Shown: one piece after another, positions 16,744-26,814 of the stretch
Position numbering within the stretch: position 1 is the stretch's first letter
Layout of the letters: each line of letters starts with the position of its first letter
Origin: Flavobacterium sp. 83
GTDB lineage: Bacteria > Bacteroidota > Bacteroidia > Flavobacteriales > Flavobacteriaceae
Reading direction: 5' to 3'
Length of the DNA stretch: 64,000 nt
NCBI RefSeq assembly: GCF_000744835.1
Contig: NZ_JQMS01000001.1
Location: 3,348,001-3,412,000 of the forward strand
Translations under genes and position numbers: made by a program
Notes under the pieces: generated by a model
Databases searched by the model: none
What the model saw: the letters and a program-made list of their open reading frames with translations, nothing else
Told to the model about the DNA's origin: nothing

Positions 16744-17930
16744 TTTAAGGAATCTAATGCTTTGCAGTAGCTAGTGGCACTTTTTTCTATCGAAAAAAAT
16801 GGAATGGAAAATTTTCGAATAATATCAAAATCAGTATCACCCAAACTTTCAATAAAAGCTACTGCATCATCGACACGAGAAGGATTTTGATGGTGGTATA
16901 AAAAACAATTCGGAATCGCATTTAGGATTTGTTCCGTGTCTCCAATTCCTTCGGACGCAATAGTGGGAATTCCCATCAACAAATATTCCCCTAGTTTAAT
17001 GGGAGCTACACCTTGCATACTGAATTTAGGTTCTCTAATAGCAAATGCCACATCCGCAACCGAAAGATAGCTAGGAACTTGTGCAAAAGGAACTGTTTTT
17101 ATACGAATGGAGGATTTTATTTCATGTGGAATTCTTTCATGGGCAAATGCATCATTTCCAGTGAGAATTAAAAATAGAGCTGACGGATTTTTTTCATGAT
17201 AGCCTTTGAAAATAGCCATCATTTCCTCCCAACCGTATTGTGGACCTAATGAACCACAATACACAAAAACTTTGGCGTGGTTAGAAATATTTAATTCATC
17301 TCGAACTTTTTCTCTTTCAGACCAATTGGGTTTAAAAAAGTCTGGATTTCTTCCATTAAGTACGACCCAGAATTTTTTAGATATTTTAGACTCTAATGCA
17401 TCCAAATGAATGTCTATAGCCTTATTCGATCTTGTTAATACCGCATCAGCATGTAACAACATTTTTAATTCTTCCGCTTTAAAAAACTGATACTGTTTAC
17501 TATTTCTGGACAAACCTGAAAAATCGATTCGCTCTTCTAATGGCAATCCATCTGCATCAAATAGTACTTTGAAACTTCGATTTGGAATTCGATTGACCAT
17601 TATAGCTGGCATAGTGCTTCTTGGCATTACAACACTAATTGCATTATTCTTAATGTATTTTTTTAAAAACCGAGTGCCGTTATATAATGTAAATAAGTTC
17701 CCTATAATGGCAATAGGTTTTCTCATAATGGGCATTGCAGTATACTGTATATGAAGTTCTTTGGCAGCTTTTTGTGTAATTGCAATTTTTTCGGATGTAC
17801 CCCAAGTAAATTGTATGACATGAAAAACATAGTCTGATTGTAATTGTACTTGGCTCAAAATAGGCATGAATAATCCTTCCATATAACTGGTTTTAGGACC
17901 ATCCCAAGTAATGAAGAGTACGTTTTTCAT
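16740..17930 (-). CDS. Glycosyltransferase, GT-B fold
   Basis: A 396-residue glycosyltransferase beginning VLFITWDGPKTSYMEGLF, as in other capsule transferases of Bacteroidota. The C-terminal Rossmann domain has VFVYCGSLGPQYGWEEM, then VAFAIREPKFSMQGVAPIKL and GEYLLMGIPTIAS, the donor-binding loop. It sits within a run of three genes joined by 4-nt ATGA-type overlaps, so it is cotranscribed and translationally coupled. Substrates are unknown. Confidence 0.82.
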   Translation of the reverse strand: MKNVLFITWDGPKTSYMEGLFMPILSQVQLQSDYVFHVIQFTWGTSEKIAITQKAAKELHIQYTAMPIMRKPIAIIGNLFTLYNGTRFLKKYIKNNAISVVMPRSTMPAIMVNRIPNRSFKVLFDADGLPLEERIDFSGLSRNSKQYQFFKAEELKMLLHADAVLTRSNKAIDIHLDALESKISKKFWVVLNGRNPDFFKPNWSEREKVRDELNISNHAKVFVYCGSLGPQYGWEEMMAIFKGYHEKNPSALFLILTGNDAFAHERIPHEIKSSIRIKTVPFAQVPSYLSVADVAFAIREPKFSMQGVAPIKLGEYLLMGIPTIASEGIGDTEQILNAIPNCFLYHHQNPSRVDDAVAFIESLGDTDFDIIRKFSIPFFSIEKSATSYCKALDSLK

Positions 17931-19039
17931 GAGTAATTTTCAGATTCAGATTTACTAGATGCACTTTGAACAGTAGTATAGTTATTTTTTAATTTTAAAA
18001 ATTGTTTTTCGAAAAAGTAATACGATATGTGAGCCACCAAAATGATAGCAGGAATAACCAAAAGATAAATTAATAATAGTCTTACTATTTGATTTTCAAT
18101 TGCGAAATAATTAAAAACAAGCGCCATTAAATAAATAACTAAAGGGTTATAAACATACATTCCGAAAGAAATTTTACCTAAATAATCAAACACTTTATTT
18201 TCTAATGAAATCAATTTATTAGTATTATTAATTTGATTAAAAATAATGATTAGCGTAAAAAAAGCAATTATCTCGTGATCAATTATGGAAGTAATATGGA
18301 ATTTATTGCAGGCTACAATGACAAAAAATAGCCAAGCTATTAACTCAATTCCTTTTTTGTAAAAAATTTTCAGTTTATCACTATTTTTAAAATATAAATA
18401 AGCACCTAACCCTCCCATTACAAGACAGCCAAAACGGGTGTAATTGACAAAAACTAAAATATTATAAGGCGCATTAAAAATCCTGAGAGTCAATTTTAAT
18501 AGAACGAATAGAATTGGAAATAAAATTAAAAACTTGAAAAAATTTTTACTCTTTTTTACAAGCCAAGGCCAAAAGGCATAAAATTGCTCTTCCACGCCTA
18601 ATGACCAATAATGCCCAATCATAAAAGTCATTATTTTACTGCCGACACTAGTGTTTATAATTCCTACAAATGAGTTTTTAAAATTTGGAATGATAAAAAG
18701 ATAGAATAAAATGGGCCATTGAATATTCGAAATACCATTTAATAAAATTACAATAAACAAATACAAATAATACATCGGCCAAATACGTAAAATCCTTCTC
18801 ATATAGAATTTTTTCATATTTATTGTGCCCGTAATTTCAAATTCTTTCAGTAATAAATAAGTAATCAAAAAACCGCTGAGTGTAAAAAAAATGGTCACAC
18901 CATAGCTGGCAAGATCTAACAATTGAGCTTTAGGCAAACCGTAATAATCCAATCTATTGTTTATATGTGTAACTACAACAGCCAAAGCTGCTATAGCTCT
19001 CAACCCATTTAATCCAGGTAAATAAATCCGTTCGTTCAT
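17927..19039 (-). CDS. Acyltransferase-3 family membrane O-acyltransferase (2)
   Basis: A 370-residue polytopic membrane protein with the signature GLNGLRAIAALAVVVTHI near residues 9-26, followed by GVTIFFTLSGFLITYLLLKE and GHYWSLGVEEQFYAFWP, both typical of the OafA branch. It probably O-acetylates the growing glycan. It overlaps the following glycosyltransferase by 4 nt and lies 10 nt after the preceding one. The C-terminal tail of about 25 residues is hydrophilic and Ser-rich, with no extra enzymatic domain. Confidence 0.88.
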   Translation of the reverse strand: MNERIYLPGLNGLRAIAALAVVVTHINNRLDYYGLPKAQLLDLASYGVTIFFTLSGFLITYLLLKEFEITGTINMKKFYMRRILRIWPMYYLYLFIVILLNGISNIQWPILFYLFIIPNFKNSFVGIINTSVGSKIMTFMIGHYWSLGVEEQFYAFWPWLVKKSKNFFKFLILFPILFVLLKLTLRIFNAPYNILVFVNYTRFGCLVMGGLGAYLYFKNSDKLKIFYKKGIELIAWLFFVIVACNKFHITSIIDHEIIAFFTLIIIFNQINNTNKLISLENKVFDYLGKISFGMYVYNPLVIYLMALVFNYFAIENQIVRLLLIYLLVIPAIILVAHISYYFFEKQFLKLKNNYTTVQSASSKSESENYS

Positions 19040-19049
19040 TTAATCTAGA

Positions 19050-20180
19050 TTATTTTATGATATTTTTATTTTCTACCAATTCTAAGTATAAATTCTCTAC
19101 ATCTTTAACATAACGCTCTTCAGTGTAGTTAATCATTGCTTTGTCAAAACCATTGTTTCCAAACAATACTCGCAAATCTGAATCAAGACATAAAATCTCT
19201 AACTTTTCGGCAATAGATTTGACATCAAATGTATCAACTAAAAAACCTGTTTGATTATCATTAATAATATATTGCATACCCCCAACTCTTGTTGCTACAA
19301 CAGGTAATTTATGAAACATGGCTTCCGCCAAAACCAATCCAAACGCCTCATAAGCCGAAACCAAACAAAAAACATCAAAAACAGCGTAATAATCGGATAT
19401 TTCATTTTGGTAACCTGCAAAAACGACATGATCTTGGATTTGAAGTTCGGTAACAAGTTGGATATAACTCACCTTTTGATGCCCATCACCCACTAAAATA
19501 AGTTTTACTTTGTGTTGTTTTTTGATAAGAATGGCAAATGCCCGTATTAAATCTGAAAATCTTTTGTGTGAATCCGAAGACATTCGACCAACAGAACCTA
19601 TCACAATTTCATCTGGATTAATCTGATATTTTTCCTTTAATTTTTCTACTACAGAAGTCGATACTTTTTTAGGCACGGCAACACCATTAGTTATCAAAAG
19701 AATTTTATCAGGAGAAAGCTTCAATTTTTTTTTAAGATAATCTGTAGCAGCGGGTGATACACCAACCACTTTATCAGCACTAAAGCACAAAATTTTCATC
19801 AGTAAATTGCCTTTCCATCTTCGGTTTTGGGGATCCGAAGTTTCTTCGAGAATGATTATCGGTACGCGCTTCAAAAAACCATTTATTGCTGCCATGGTAA
19901 CCCCTTCAAAAACGGCTCCATGAATGATATGAGGCTTAAAATCCTCAATGATTTTCAATACTTTTTGATGCTGTTTATAATCCAAAAAAGAATTCAAATC
20001 TCCAATGGCTACAATCTCAACACCCTGTTTACGGATTTCATCTGGAAAAGGTCCTACAACATTCGTACAAATTATTTTTAGCTCAAATTTAGATTTGTCT
20101 AATAATTTAGCCATCGACAGACGCCTGCGTTCTACGCCTCCAGACCCCATCGTGTCTATTATGTTTAAAACTCTAATCAT
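19050..20180 (-). CDS. GT4-family glycosyltransferase
   Basis: A 376-residue retaining GT-B transferase. The N-terminus has VLNIIDTMGSGGVERRRLSM, the usual GT4 acceptor-domain opening. The donor domain has VIGSVGRMSSDSHKRFSDLI, KLILVGDGHQK and SAYEAFGLVLAEAMFHKLPV, with an intact EX7E motif. It overlaps the upstream GT4 gene by 4 nt. The two adjacent GT4 proteins are similar in layout but clearly diverged, so they likely make different linkages. Confidence 0.87.
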   Translation of the reverse strand: MIRVLNIIDTMGSGGVERRRLSMAKLLDKSKFELKIICTNVVGPFPDEIRKQGVEIVAIGDLNSFLDYKQHQKVLKIIEDFKPHIIHGAVFEGVTMAAINGFLKRVPIIILEETSDPQNRRWKGNLLMKILCFSADKVVGVSPAATDYLKKKLKLSPDKILLITNGVAVPKKVSTSVVEKLKEKYQINPDEIVIGSVGRMSSDSHKRFSDLIRAFAILIKKQHKVKLILVGDGHQKVSYIQLVTELQIQDHVVFAGYQNEISDYYAVFDVFCLVSAYEAFGLVLAEAMFHKLPVVATRVGGMQYIINDNQTGFLVDTFDVKSIAEKLEILCLDSDLRVLFGNNGFDKAMINYTEERYVKDVENLYLELVENKNIIK

Positions 20181-21241
20181 ATTTGTTTTTGATAAAGATT
20201 TTCTAGATTTTCGATGTATTTTTTAATTGTAAAACGATTTTCAACAGCCTTTTTTGCTTGTTGTGCAATCCTTTGAATTTCTGAGTAAGGAGTTGCAATA
20301 ATAGTATTCAGTTGGTCAATTAGCTGTGTTTCATTCTTTGGATCAAACAACCAACCGGTTTCATTATGGGTTATAAATTCAGGAATTCCTCCAATATTTG
20401 AACACAAACAAGCCATTTCTTGTAGCATTGATTCTACTACTGCAATACCAAATCCTTCAGAAAGTGACGGAAGCACAAAAAGATGTGATTGTGAAAGGTA
20501 TATTTCTGGATTTGGAACAAAACCTGTAAGAACGACTCTGTCTTGTACATTCAAAATAGTTATCAATCGCTCCAGATATTTTCTTTGGGATCCGTCACCA
20601 ACCAAAATTAATTTGGCAGTACGGTTTTCTAGCTGTGAAAATGCTTTAATCAAAAGCTCTTGATTTTTTACTTTTTCAAAACGCCCCACGGTAACGATGG
20701 TAAATTCATTGGGTAGTTTTTTTGTTGTTGGAATGACATTACTTACCGGATTATAAATCACAACACCTTTTTCGGCAACAATTTCATTAGTTTCCACTAG
20801 AAAGTCTTTGACCGCTTTTGAAACACAAATAACTTTAGACGTAAATTTATAAAGGATTTTAAAAATCAATTTGGCTTTGAAAGAATGATTTGGAAACCCT
20901 ATTTCTTCGCCAATAATGATTTTAACACCTGCTAATTTTGCGGCCAAAATACCATGAAAATTTGCTTCGGCTGCTGCAGTATGAACTACATCTGGTTTGA
21001 CTTTTTTAAACCATTTATAGAGCATCCAAATATTTTTTAAATTAGAAATTTTAGGATTTTGATTAAAAATTACTACTTCAAATCCTTTCTTTCTAATACT
21101 ATTTTCGGCATAACCTCCATTCCCGATGGCGGCAAAAATATATTCGTTTTGCAGTAATTGAAAATCTGCTTCAGCAAATGAAATATATTGCCGCTCTTGG
21201 CCTCCAAAATCGAGTAAAGTAGTCAGTCGTATTATTTTCAT
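20177..21241 (-). CDS. GT4-family glycosyltransferase
   Basis: A 354-residue retaining glycosyltransferase. Motifs: IIRLTTLLDFGGQERQY at the N-terminus, HTAAAEANFHGILAAKLAGV, then FTIVTVGRFEKVKNQELL, KLILVGDGSQRKYL and SLSEGFGIAVVESM with an intact EX7E motif. It is one nucleotide downstream of the GT2 gene and overlaps the next gene by 4 nt, so it belongs to the same transcript. The sugar donor is unknown. Confidence 0.87.
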   Translation of the reverse strand: MKIIRLTTLLDFGGQERQYISFAEADFQLLQNEYIFAAIGNGGYAENSIRKKGFEVVIFNQNPKISNLKNIWMLYKWFKKVKPDVVHTAAAEANFHGILAAKLAGVKIIIGEEIGFPNHSFKAKLIFKILYKFTSKVICVSKAVKDFLVETNEIVAEKGVVIYNPVSNVIPTTKKLPNEFTIVTVGRFEKVKNQELLIKAFSQLENRTAKLILVGDGSQRKYLERLITILNVQDRVVLTGFVPNPEIYLSQSHLFVLPSLSEGFGIAVVESMLQEMACLCSNIGGIPEFITHNETGWLFDPKNETQLIDQLNTIIATPYSEIQRIAQQAKKAVENRFTIKKYIENLENLYQKQI

Positions 21242-21242
21242 A

Positions 21243-22184
21243 TTAACTAAGAATATATCGAATTACAAATTTTATATACAATCGAAACCACCTGCTTACT
21301 CTATTTGAATTCATCAATTTAGTCCCAAAATATATCGGTAAAACATACACTAAATTCAAGAGAAAGAACCGATACTCATTCTTTTTGAGGGTAGCTTTTG
21401 CTTGCAATTGGGATTCAGAATCATAATAATACAGGTATAAATTAAAGAACACATAAATACTTACAAACCGATTAAAACTCTTGTTATCACTAGATTTTAA
21501 TAGATTCTTGTACAATTCATTTATTGTGCCTACCAACGTATTTTGAATAAGAACTTTGGTGTTTGTCACCTGGTTTACATCTTCATCCGAATAATAGACT
21601 AAAGTATTTTTGATATAATAAGCATTCCCTCCACTATGAACCGCTCGAATCCAAACATCAATATCTTCACCTTTTTTTAAACAAGGATTAAACCCATTGT
21701 TTTTTGTAAAAAAATCAGCAGCAATAATGGTTGAAGAGGATGAATAATAAGTATTTGTAAGTGCTGATTTAAAATAATCTTTAAATTTAAAATAATCTAA
21801 AACTCCTGAATCCGTAGCTAGAAATTCCTTGTTTCTGGAGTAATGTGTGCCAATTATTTTTATATTATTTTCGACATTTATAACTTCTTTTACTTTTTCA
21901 AGAAATTGATTATGCCAGCAATCATCAGCATCCAAGAAAGCTACAAAAGGATATTTTGCAAGTTTAATACCTGCATTTCTTGCGGCAGAAACACCTTTAT
22001 TATCTTGATTTATAACGATTATTTTATTCGAATAAATAGTAGAAATAAACTGCAACCCAGCATCGGTCGAACCATCATTAACTAAAATGATTTCAAAATC
22101 CTGAAAAGTTTGATTCAAAACACTATCCAAACAGCGCTTGATGTATTTTGATTTGTTGTAATAGGGAATAACTACTGAAAACAT
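21243..22184 (-). CDS. GT2-family glycosyltransferase
   Basis: A 313-residue inverting GT-A transferase. It starts directly with VVIPYYNKSKYIKRCLDSVL, followed by IILVNDGSTD near residue 33 and the metal-binding FLDADDCW near residue 83. The second half has no transporter-type membrane bundle, only a hydrophobic stretch near the C-terminus (about 270-310), so it is probably a soluble or peripheral enzyme acting on the lipid-linked oligosaccharide. It is the only GT2 member in the cluster, where all others are GT-B. Confidence 0.88.
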   Translation of the reverse strand: MFSVVIPYYNKSKYIKRCLDSVLNQTFQDFEIILVNDGSTDAGLQFISTIYSNKIIVINQDNKGVSAARNAGIKLAKYPFVAFLDADDCWHNQFLEKVKEVINVENNIKIIGTHYSRNKEFLATDSGVLDYFKFKDYFKSALTNTYYSSSSTIIAADFFTKNNGFNPCLKKGEDIDVWIRAVHSGGNAYYIKNTLVYYSDEDVNQVTNTKVLIQNTLVGTINELYKNLLKSSDNKSFNRFVSIYVFFNLYLYYYDSESQLQAKATLKKNEYRFFLLNLVYVLPIYFGTKLMNSNRVSRWFRLYIKFVIRYILS

Positions 22185-22207
22185 TTATTTTTATTTACTA
22201 TAATTTA

Positions 22208-22855
22208 TTATTTCCAATTCACTTTCTCTTTGATCACTTTTGCAGGAATTCCCGCTGCTAAACAATGAGCAGGAATTGCTTTAGTAACTACTGAACCTGC
22301 AGCAATAATAGCTCCGTCCCCTATAGTTACACCTTTAAGAATTGTAACATTGGCACCAATCCAAACTTCATTTCCTATTGTAATAGGCTGCGTCATCAAG
22401 TCTTCTTGCCCAATAATTGCGTGCGTATCACTATCCCAAATAGTAACATTTTCAGAAATAGCCACTCCATATCCAATGGTAATGGAACTGTAACACCTTA
22501 TTTTAGCGTATCTGTTGATATAGCCACTTCCTAAATTGAGTTTTGCATTTTTGAAAACCATAATATCACAACCACTATGAAAGAAAAAAGTATTTTGCAC
22601 CGTTACTTCGGATTGTTCATACATTTCAATATTACCTACAAACGGATCTTTCTTAGTAATGTACCTGTTGAGTGCTAAATGCCCATTATTCAAATTAATT
22701 TTAGCAGATTTATGGATAGAAAAACTGCATTTCCCGAATAATAGAATGCGGCTCATATTGGTTCTAATTCCTTTGGTTTGAATGTTTATCCAAAGTGTTT
22801 TGAATTTAAATAAGTGAATATTGGCGGCATATATTTTTTGCAGTTTTTCATTCAT
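22208..22855 (-). CDS. Hexapeptide-repeat O-acetyltransferase
   Basis: A 215-residue left-handed beta-helix acetyltransferase of the maltose/galactoside acetyltransferase type. An N-terminal section of about 85 residues precedes hexapeptide repeats. The DSDTHAI segment near residue 142 supplies the catalytic His, and [18 protein letters not shown] and [15 protein letters not shown] are the acetyl-CoA binding coils. It would acetylate a sugar or sugar nucleotide in the cytoplasm. A relic repeating its first 33 codons lies 129 nt upstream, so the locus once carried or recombined with a paralogue. Confidence 0.87.
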   Translation of the reverse strand: MNEKLQKIYAANIHLFKFKTLWINIQTKGIRTNMSRILLFGKCSFSIHKSAKINLNNGHLALNRYITKKDPFVGNIEMYEQSEVTVQNTFFFHSGCDIMVFKNAKLNLGSGYINRYAKIRCYSSITIGYGVAISENVTIWDSDTHAIIGQEDLMTQPITIGNEVWIGANVTILKGVTIGDGAIIAAGSVVTKAIPAHCLAAGIPAKVIKEKVNWK

Positions 22856-22983
22856 TATGTTATTTGGTTTTTCTTTAAAATATCCAAAAAAAATCTTTTT
22901 ATTTTTTAACTATTAATTATTTAGCAACTTTTTTCTTATAAGAAACCAATCTTATTTTGTTTTTACTATTTTATGAATAAAAC

Positions 22984-23082
22984 CTATTTTTTCTCCACTT
23001 TTGTGGCTCGAATTTTTAGCAAAAGGGCTTTAAACTTTAATAAATGGATATTTTAGGGATTTATTTTTTGAAGTGAAGACAT
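22984..23082 (-). pseudogene. Relic of the N-terminus of a hexapeptide acetyltransferase paralogue
   Basis: The minus strand reads MSSLQKINP, a stop, then NIHLLKFKALLLKIRATK and a stop. This aligns codon for codon, with one residue gap, to the N-terminus of the downstream acetyltransferase ([20 protein letters not shown]). Shared residues include LQKI, NIHL and KFK. An in-frame TAA interrupts codon 10 and nothing similar follows codon 33. It is best read as the decayed start of a second acetyltransferase gene. Confidence 0.7.
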
Positions 23083-23101
23083 TCTCACTAATATACTTTT
23101 T

Positions 23102-24157
23102 TTAACCTATAATATATTTACTAAATGATAGTTTATCTAAAACTTTAGCTATAAACACTGAAATTGTCAAACAAGAGATTGTTGTTATTGGAATGCCTAA
23201 GATCGGATTAATAAATAGTCCATTCATTCCAATTTTATTGAGTATCATCAATACTAAAACATGTACAAGATAAATACCGAAACTATACTTGCTGATTAAA
23301 TTACTTAAAAATGTAATTTTACTATTAGTGGCTTTCATCTGTTTAAAAAAAATAAAAATTCCAATCGAAGACATTAGGACGTTTAGTGTCAAATATCCGT
23401 ATAAATCTTTAACAAAATGACCACTGTATGAAGATAAAAGATAAGTTCCATATATAGATATGAAACTGCCGCATACAAACATAAAAACGGAAATTTGATT
23501 TATATTTTTATATTCATTTAATTTTTTTAGGGACATATAATGACCTAAAACTAAATATCCAATAAAGCCTGAAAAATAGCTTAGGTTTAAATTTGGCGTA
23601 TATTTTGAGATAATTGGTTGGCTAATAAATATAGAAATCACCCAAATTATCAAAAAATATAAAATTTCATTTTCAGAACAGTTTTTAGTCCATTTCGAAA
23701 TTATTGGAATAAAAAGATAAATACCGATGATCATATAGATGTACCAAAGATGATATGCAGATCCATGAATAAAACTACTTAAGCAATAGTCAAAAATACT
23801 GGAAAATGTTAAATGGCCATTAGTTAAGAATTTTGAAACTAAACCATAAAGTATATAAATAGCGCTCCAAAAAAGAAAAGGAATAATTATTCTCATCAAT
23901 TTTATTTTAAGAAAGTCATTTAAATCATAATCTTTTGAAAGCATTAATGAACCCGTTAACATAATGAAAACTGGAACACAAAAACGTACTGTACCATCAT
24001 ATATATTTCCTATCCACCAATTTAAATCTTCTTTCCCTTCAAAATTGTATAGCAAAGGACTTGAGACATGTAGAAAAACCACGCTTATTGTCGCTAAAAT
24101 TTTTAAATTGTCAAGCCAAACTATACTAGTACTCTTCCTTAACTGCATAATTGTCAA
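23102..24157 (-). CDS. Acyltransferase-3 family membrane O-acyltransferase (3)
   Basis: A 351-residue polytopic protein with the signature WLDNLKILATISVVFLHVSS near residues 14-33, closer to the WecH/YiaH branch than the other two copies in this locus. FCVPVFIMLTGSLML follows, and GSAYHLWYIYMIIGIYLFIP lies near residue 132. About ten membrane segments are predicted. It probably acetylates a distinct position or intermediate. The gene is flanked downstream by the acetyltransferase relic and lies 22 nt after the upstream glycosyltransferase. Confidence 0.87.
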   Translation of the reverse strand: MTIMQLRKSTSIVWLDNLKILATISVVFLHVSSPLLYNFEGKEDLNWWIGNIYDGTVRFCVPVFIMLTGSLMLSKDYDLNDFLKIKLMRIIIPFLFWSAIYILYGLVSKFLTNGHLTFSSIFDYCLSSFIHGSAYHLWYIYMIIGIYLFIPIISKWTKNCSENEILYFLIIWVISIFISQPIISKYTPNLNLSYFSGFIGYLVLGHYMSLKKLNEYKNINQISVFMFVCGSFISIYGTYLLSSYSGHFVKDLYGYLTLNVLMSSIGIFIFFKQMKATNSKITFLSNLISKYSFGIYLVHVLVLMILNKIGMNGLFINPILGIPITTISCLTISVFIAKVLDKLSFSKYIIG

Positions 24158-24179
24158 TTAAAATAGTTGTTTTAAAATG

Positions 24180-25385
24180 TCATTTGATCCCAAAATAAAT
24201 GTCTTTTATTTTTTCATTTGAATTCATAATTTCATAGTTTTTTTGAGCCAAAAGAAATCCTTTTTCCCCCATTGACCTTCTCAAGTCATAGTTTTTGCAG
24301 AGTAAAACCGTTTTGGTTGCAAACTCCGAAATATCACCGGGTTTACAAACAAATCCACTTTCTCCATCAATAACCGCTTCTGGAACCCCTCCGATTTTAC
24401 TTACTATTACGGGCAACTGCATAAACATTGCCTCTTGTGTACTCATCCCTTGATTTTCTTCCCTTCCTTCTCTGTCAGCTATGCCCGGGTAAATTAGAAT
24501 ATGACAATCTTGCATAATATTCCGAATCTCATCTGGGGATTTATAGCCCAATAATTTAACTTTATTTTCTATACCCTTTGATTTTTCTATAATTTCATAT
24601 TTTAGACTCCCCTCGCCAACAATCAAAAACTCAAAATTTGAAAATCCTAATTCCAACATTTTACTGGCAATATCAGGAATCAATTGTGGGCCTTTTAATT
24701 CGATCAATCGACCGATAAATACTATTTTCAGGATTCCATTTGCGTTAATCGGTTGTTTTCTGGCAAAATGACTCCCATCTGTACCTACTGGAATTGCAAT
24801 TATTTCGTCTTTTGGAAATCCTAGTTTTGCAAGCTTATTTAGTGAATATTGTGTTTGTGTAAGTATAATATCTATCCTTTTTATAAGTGTCTTGTAATAT
24901 CCTTTTTTTGTACATTTTTTACTTGTAAAATCAAGTCCATGAAATTGTGTTATTAATTTACCGTTGATTACGCCTGCATCTTTAAGCTCCGCAATTAATT
25001 TTCCGTTTTGACCAAAATGTGCGTGAATAATATCAAAATTGGTGTTTTTTAATTTCCCTGCTAAAACAAATAAACTCATGTTATATGTGTTTCTTCCATA
25101 TTTTAAAAGCTGAAAAAATAAACTGGGTTTTTTATATAATAAAATAAAACTTTGCTTAATTCGATTTGAAATAGTAGAAATACCAGTTTCTATTGTAGCA
25201 CCTATTCCATCAATTGAAAAACAGCTATCGGGATAATTTTGACACAAAACCGTTACCTCAAATCGAGCATCTGCCGCTACCATTGACAGATGATTATAAA
25301 CAAAAGTCTCCATCACTTTTGAATAGTTATTTACAAAAACCAATATTTTTATTTTAGTATTATTTTCCATATTGAAATTTGGCAT
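24180..25385 (-). CDS. GT4-family glycosyltransferase
   Basis: A glycosyltransferase of up to 401 residues with HAHFGQNGKLIAELKDAG in the acceptor domain, LKIVFIGRLIELKGPQLI, and a donor loop GREENQGMSTQEAMFMQLPV, a pattern seen in colanic-acid WcaL-like transferases. The longest frame overlaps the upstream flippase by 26 nt. The second Met (start at 25370, protein beginning MENNTKIKILVF) fits the family better and leaves an 11-nt overlap, so it is the more probable start. It is part of the same operon. Confidence 0.86.
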   Translation of the reverse strand: MPNFNMENNTKIKILVFVNNYSKVMETFVYNHLSMVAADARFEVTVLCQNYPDSCFSIDGIGATIETGISTISNRIKQSFILLYKKPSLFFQLLKYGRNTYNMSLFVLAGKLKNTNFDIIHAHFGQNGKLIAELKDAGVINGKLITQFHGLDFTSKKCTKKGYYKTLIKRIDIILTQTQYSLNKLAKLGFPKDEIIAIPVGTDGSHFARKQPINANGILKIVFIGRLIELKGPQLIPDIASKMLELGFSNFEFLIVGEGSLKYEIIEKSKGIENKVKLLGYKSPDEIRNIMQDCHILIYPGIADREGREENQGMSTQEAMFMQLPVIVSKIGGVPEAVIDGESGFVCKPGDISEFATKTVLLCKNYDLRRSMGEKGFLLAQKNYEIMNSNEKIKDIYFGIK

Positions 25386-26814
25386 TTACTACTAATTTTA
25401 ATTCTTCTATTAATTTCTTTTTAAAAATAAAAATCAAACCGCAATAGACTATAATGCCAACAAAAGAAGGAATAAGCAATTTTAAAAACAACGGGATTTG
25501 AAAAACATTTAAGCCTGTATAAATGGTTTGTACAACAAAACCGGATAAAACAGAAAGTGATAAAACGGGTATTATACTAGTTATTTGATCTAAAAGAGAG
25601 GTGTTTATTTCTTTTCCACAAAAATAGGAATTCAATAAATACGAGAATATAGTGCTTACTAATTTAGTCCAAACCAATACATAAATTCCATATTTATAAA
25701 AGATTAAAATCAGGGCTACTAAAAATATCTTATTCAAAACTTCAATTTTCAGTATATAATCGCTTTTACCTTTAGCGTTTAATATGTTTATATTATAGCC
25801 ATTTATAGTTGGCAAAATTCCGGCAAAACATAATATTTTTAGGTAAGGCGCGGCAAAAACCCATTTAGCAGAATAGAGAAACAACAGTAGTGGATTTGCC
25901 AAAACAGACATAAATATCAAAATAGGCGTAGTAATAAAAAGGACTAGTTGTGTAATTCTACTATATGCTTCTTTTAGTTTTTGATTGTCATTTTGGATTT
26001 TGGAAAACAAAGGCAAAGTTACTTTTGACAACGCTCCTGCGACATTCGAAATAGGCAATTGCTTTAATCCTTCGGCTTGGGTATAAAATCCAACTTCTTT
26101 AATACTAAATGTCTTTCCAATAAAAATGGGGTAAATATTTACAAAAATAGCATCAAAAACGCCTGTAATAATTAATTTATATCCAAACTGTAAATGCTTT
26201 AAAAATTTAATTTTATTAAAAACCTTTTTCGGTCTCCAATCATTGTAAAACCATAATTGAAGTGTTCCAATTCCGTTTTGAGTAATGCTGGCCCAAACCA
26301 AACTCCAAACCCCAAAATCAAAAAACGCTAATGTTATTCCCACAATACCACTAGCAATAATAGATGGGATTGCAATAAGCATTTGCGTTTTGAACTGCAT
26401 ATTTTTTGAAAGTATAGCGCTTTGGACGGAAGAAAATGCAGAAATAATAAACGTTAAGGCAAAGACTCGGATAATATTTATTAGCATCTCTAATTTGTAA
26501 AAATCTGCTATAAAAGGTGCTGCTACAAACGTTAAAAAATAGACAAACACACTAACACCTATATTGGTAAAAAAAACAGTAGAAAAATCCTCTTCATCCG
26601 CATCTAAAGTTCGAATCAAAGAAAGCGTTAGTCCACCATCAATCAAAACATGACCTATAGTAATAAAAATATAAATCAAGCCCATAGTTCCAAAATCCTC
26701 AGGAAGTAAGAGTCTGGCTAAAACTATAGAGATTGAAAAATTAATCAGCTGAGAACTGAATTGTTGCAAATAAGTCCAGAAAAAACCTGAAATTAATTCT
26801 TTTTTTAAAGACAT
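25360..26814 (-). CDS. Wzx-like flippase (MOP superfamily, WzxC type)
   Basis: A 484-residue membrane protein with 12-14 hydrophobic segments. The N-terminus GFFWTYLQQFSSQLINFSIS and ARLLLPEDFGTMGLI are hallmarks of the WzxC/TuaB branch of polysaccharide flippases. It moves undecaprenyl-linked repeat units to the periplasmic face for polymerisation. Together with the polymerase candidate and the Wza/Wzc-like pair it indicates a Wzy-dependent pathway. It opens the contiguous part of the minus-strand cluster after a 365-bp gap. Confidence 0.9.
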   Translation of the reverse strand: MSLKKELISGFFWTYLQQFSSQLINFSISIVLARLLLPEDFGTMGLIYIFITIGHVLIDGGLTLSLIRTLDADEEDFSTVFFTNIGVSVFVYFLTFVAAPFIADFYKLEMLINIIRVFALTFIISAFSSVQSAILSKNMQFKTQMLIAIPSIIASGIVGITLAFFDFGVWSLVWASITQNGIGTLQLWFYNDWRPKKVFNKIKFLKHLQFGYKLIITGVFDAIFVNIYPIFIGKTFSIKEVGFYTQAEGLKQLPISNVAGALSKVTLPLFSKIQNDNQKLKEAYSRITQLVLFITTPILIFMSVLANPLLLFLYSAKWVFAAPYLKILCFAGILPTINGYNINILNAKGKSDYILKIEVLNKIFLVALILIFYKYGIYVLVWTKLVSTIFSYLLNSYFCGKEINTSLLDQITSIIPVLSLSVLSGFVVQTIYTGLNVFQIPLFLKLLIPSFVGIIVYCGLIFIFKKKLIEELKLVVNAKFQYGK

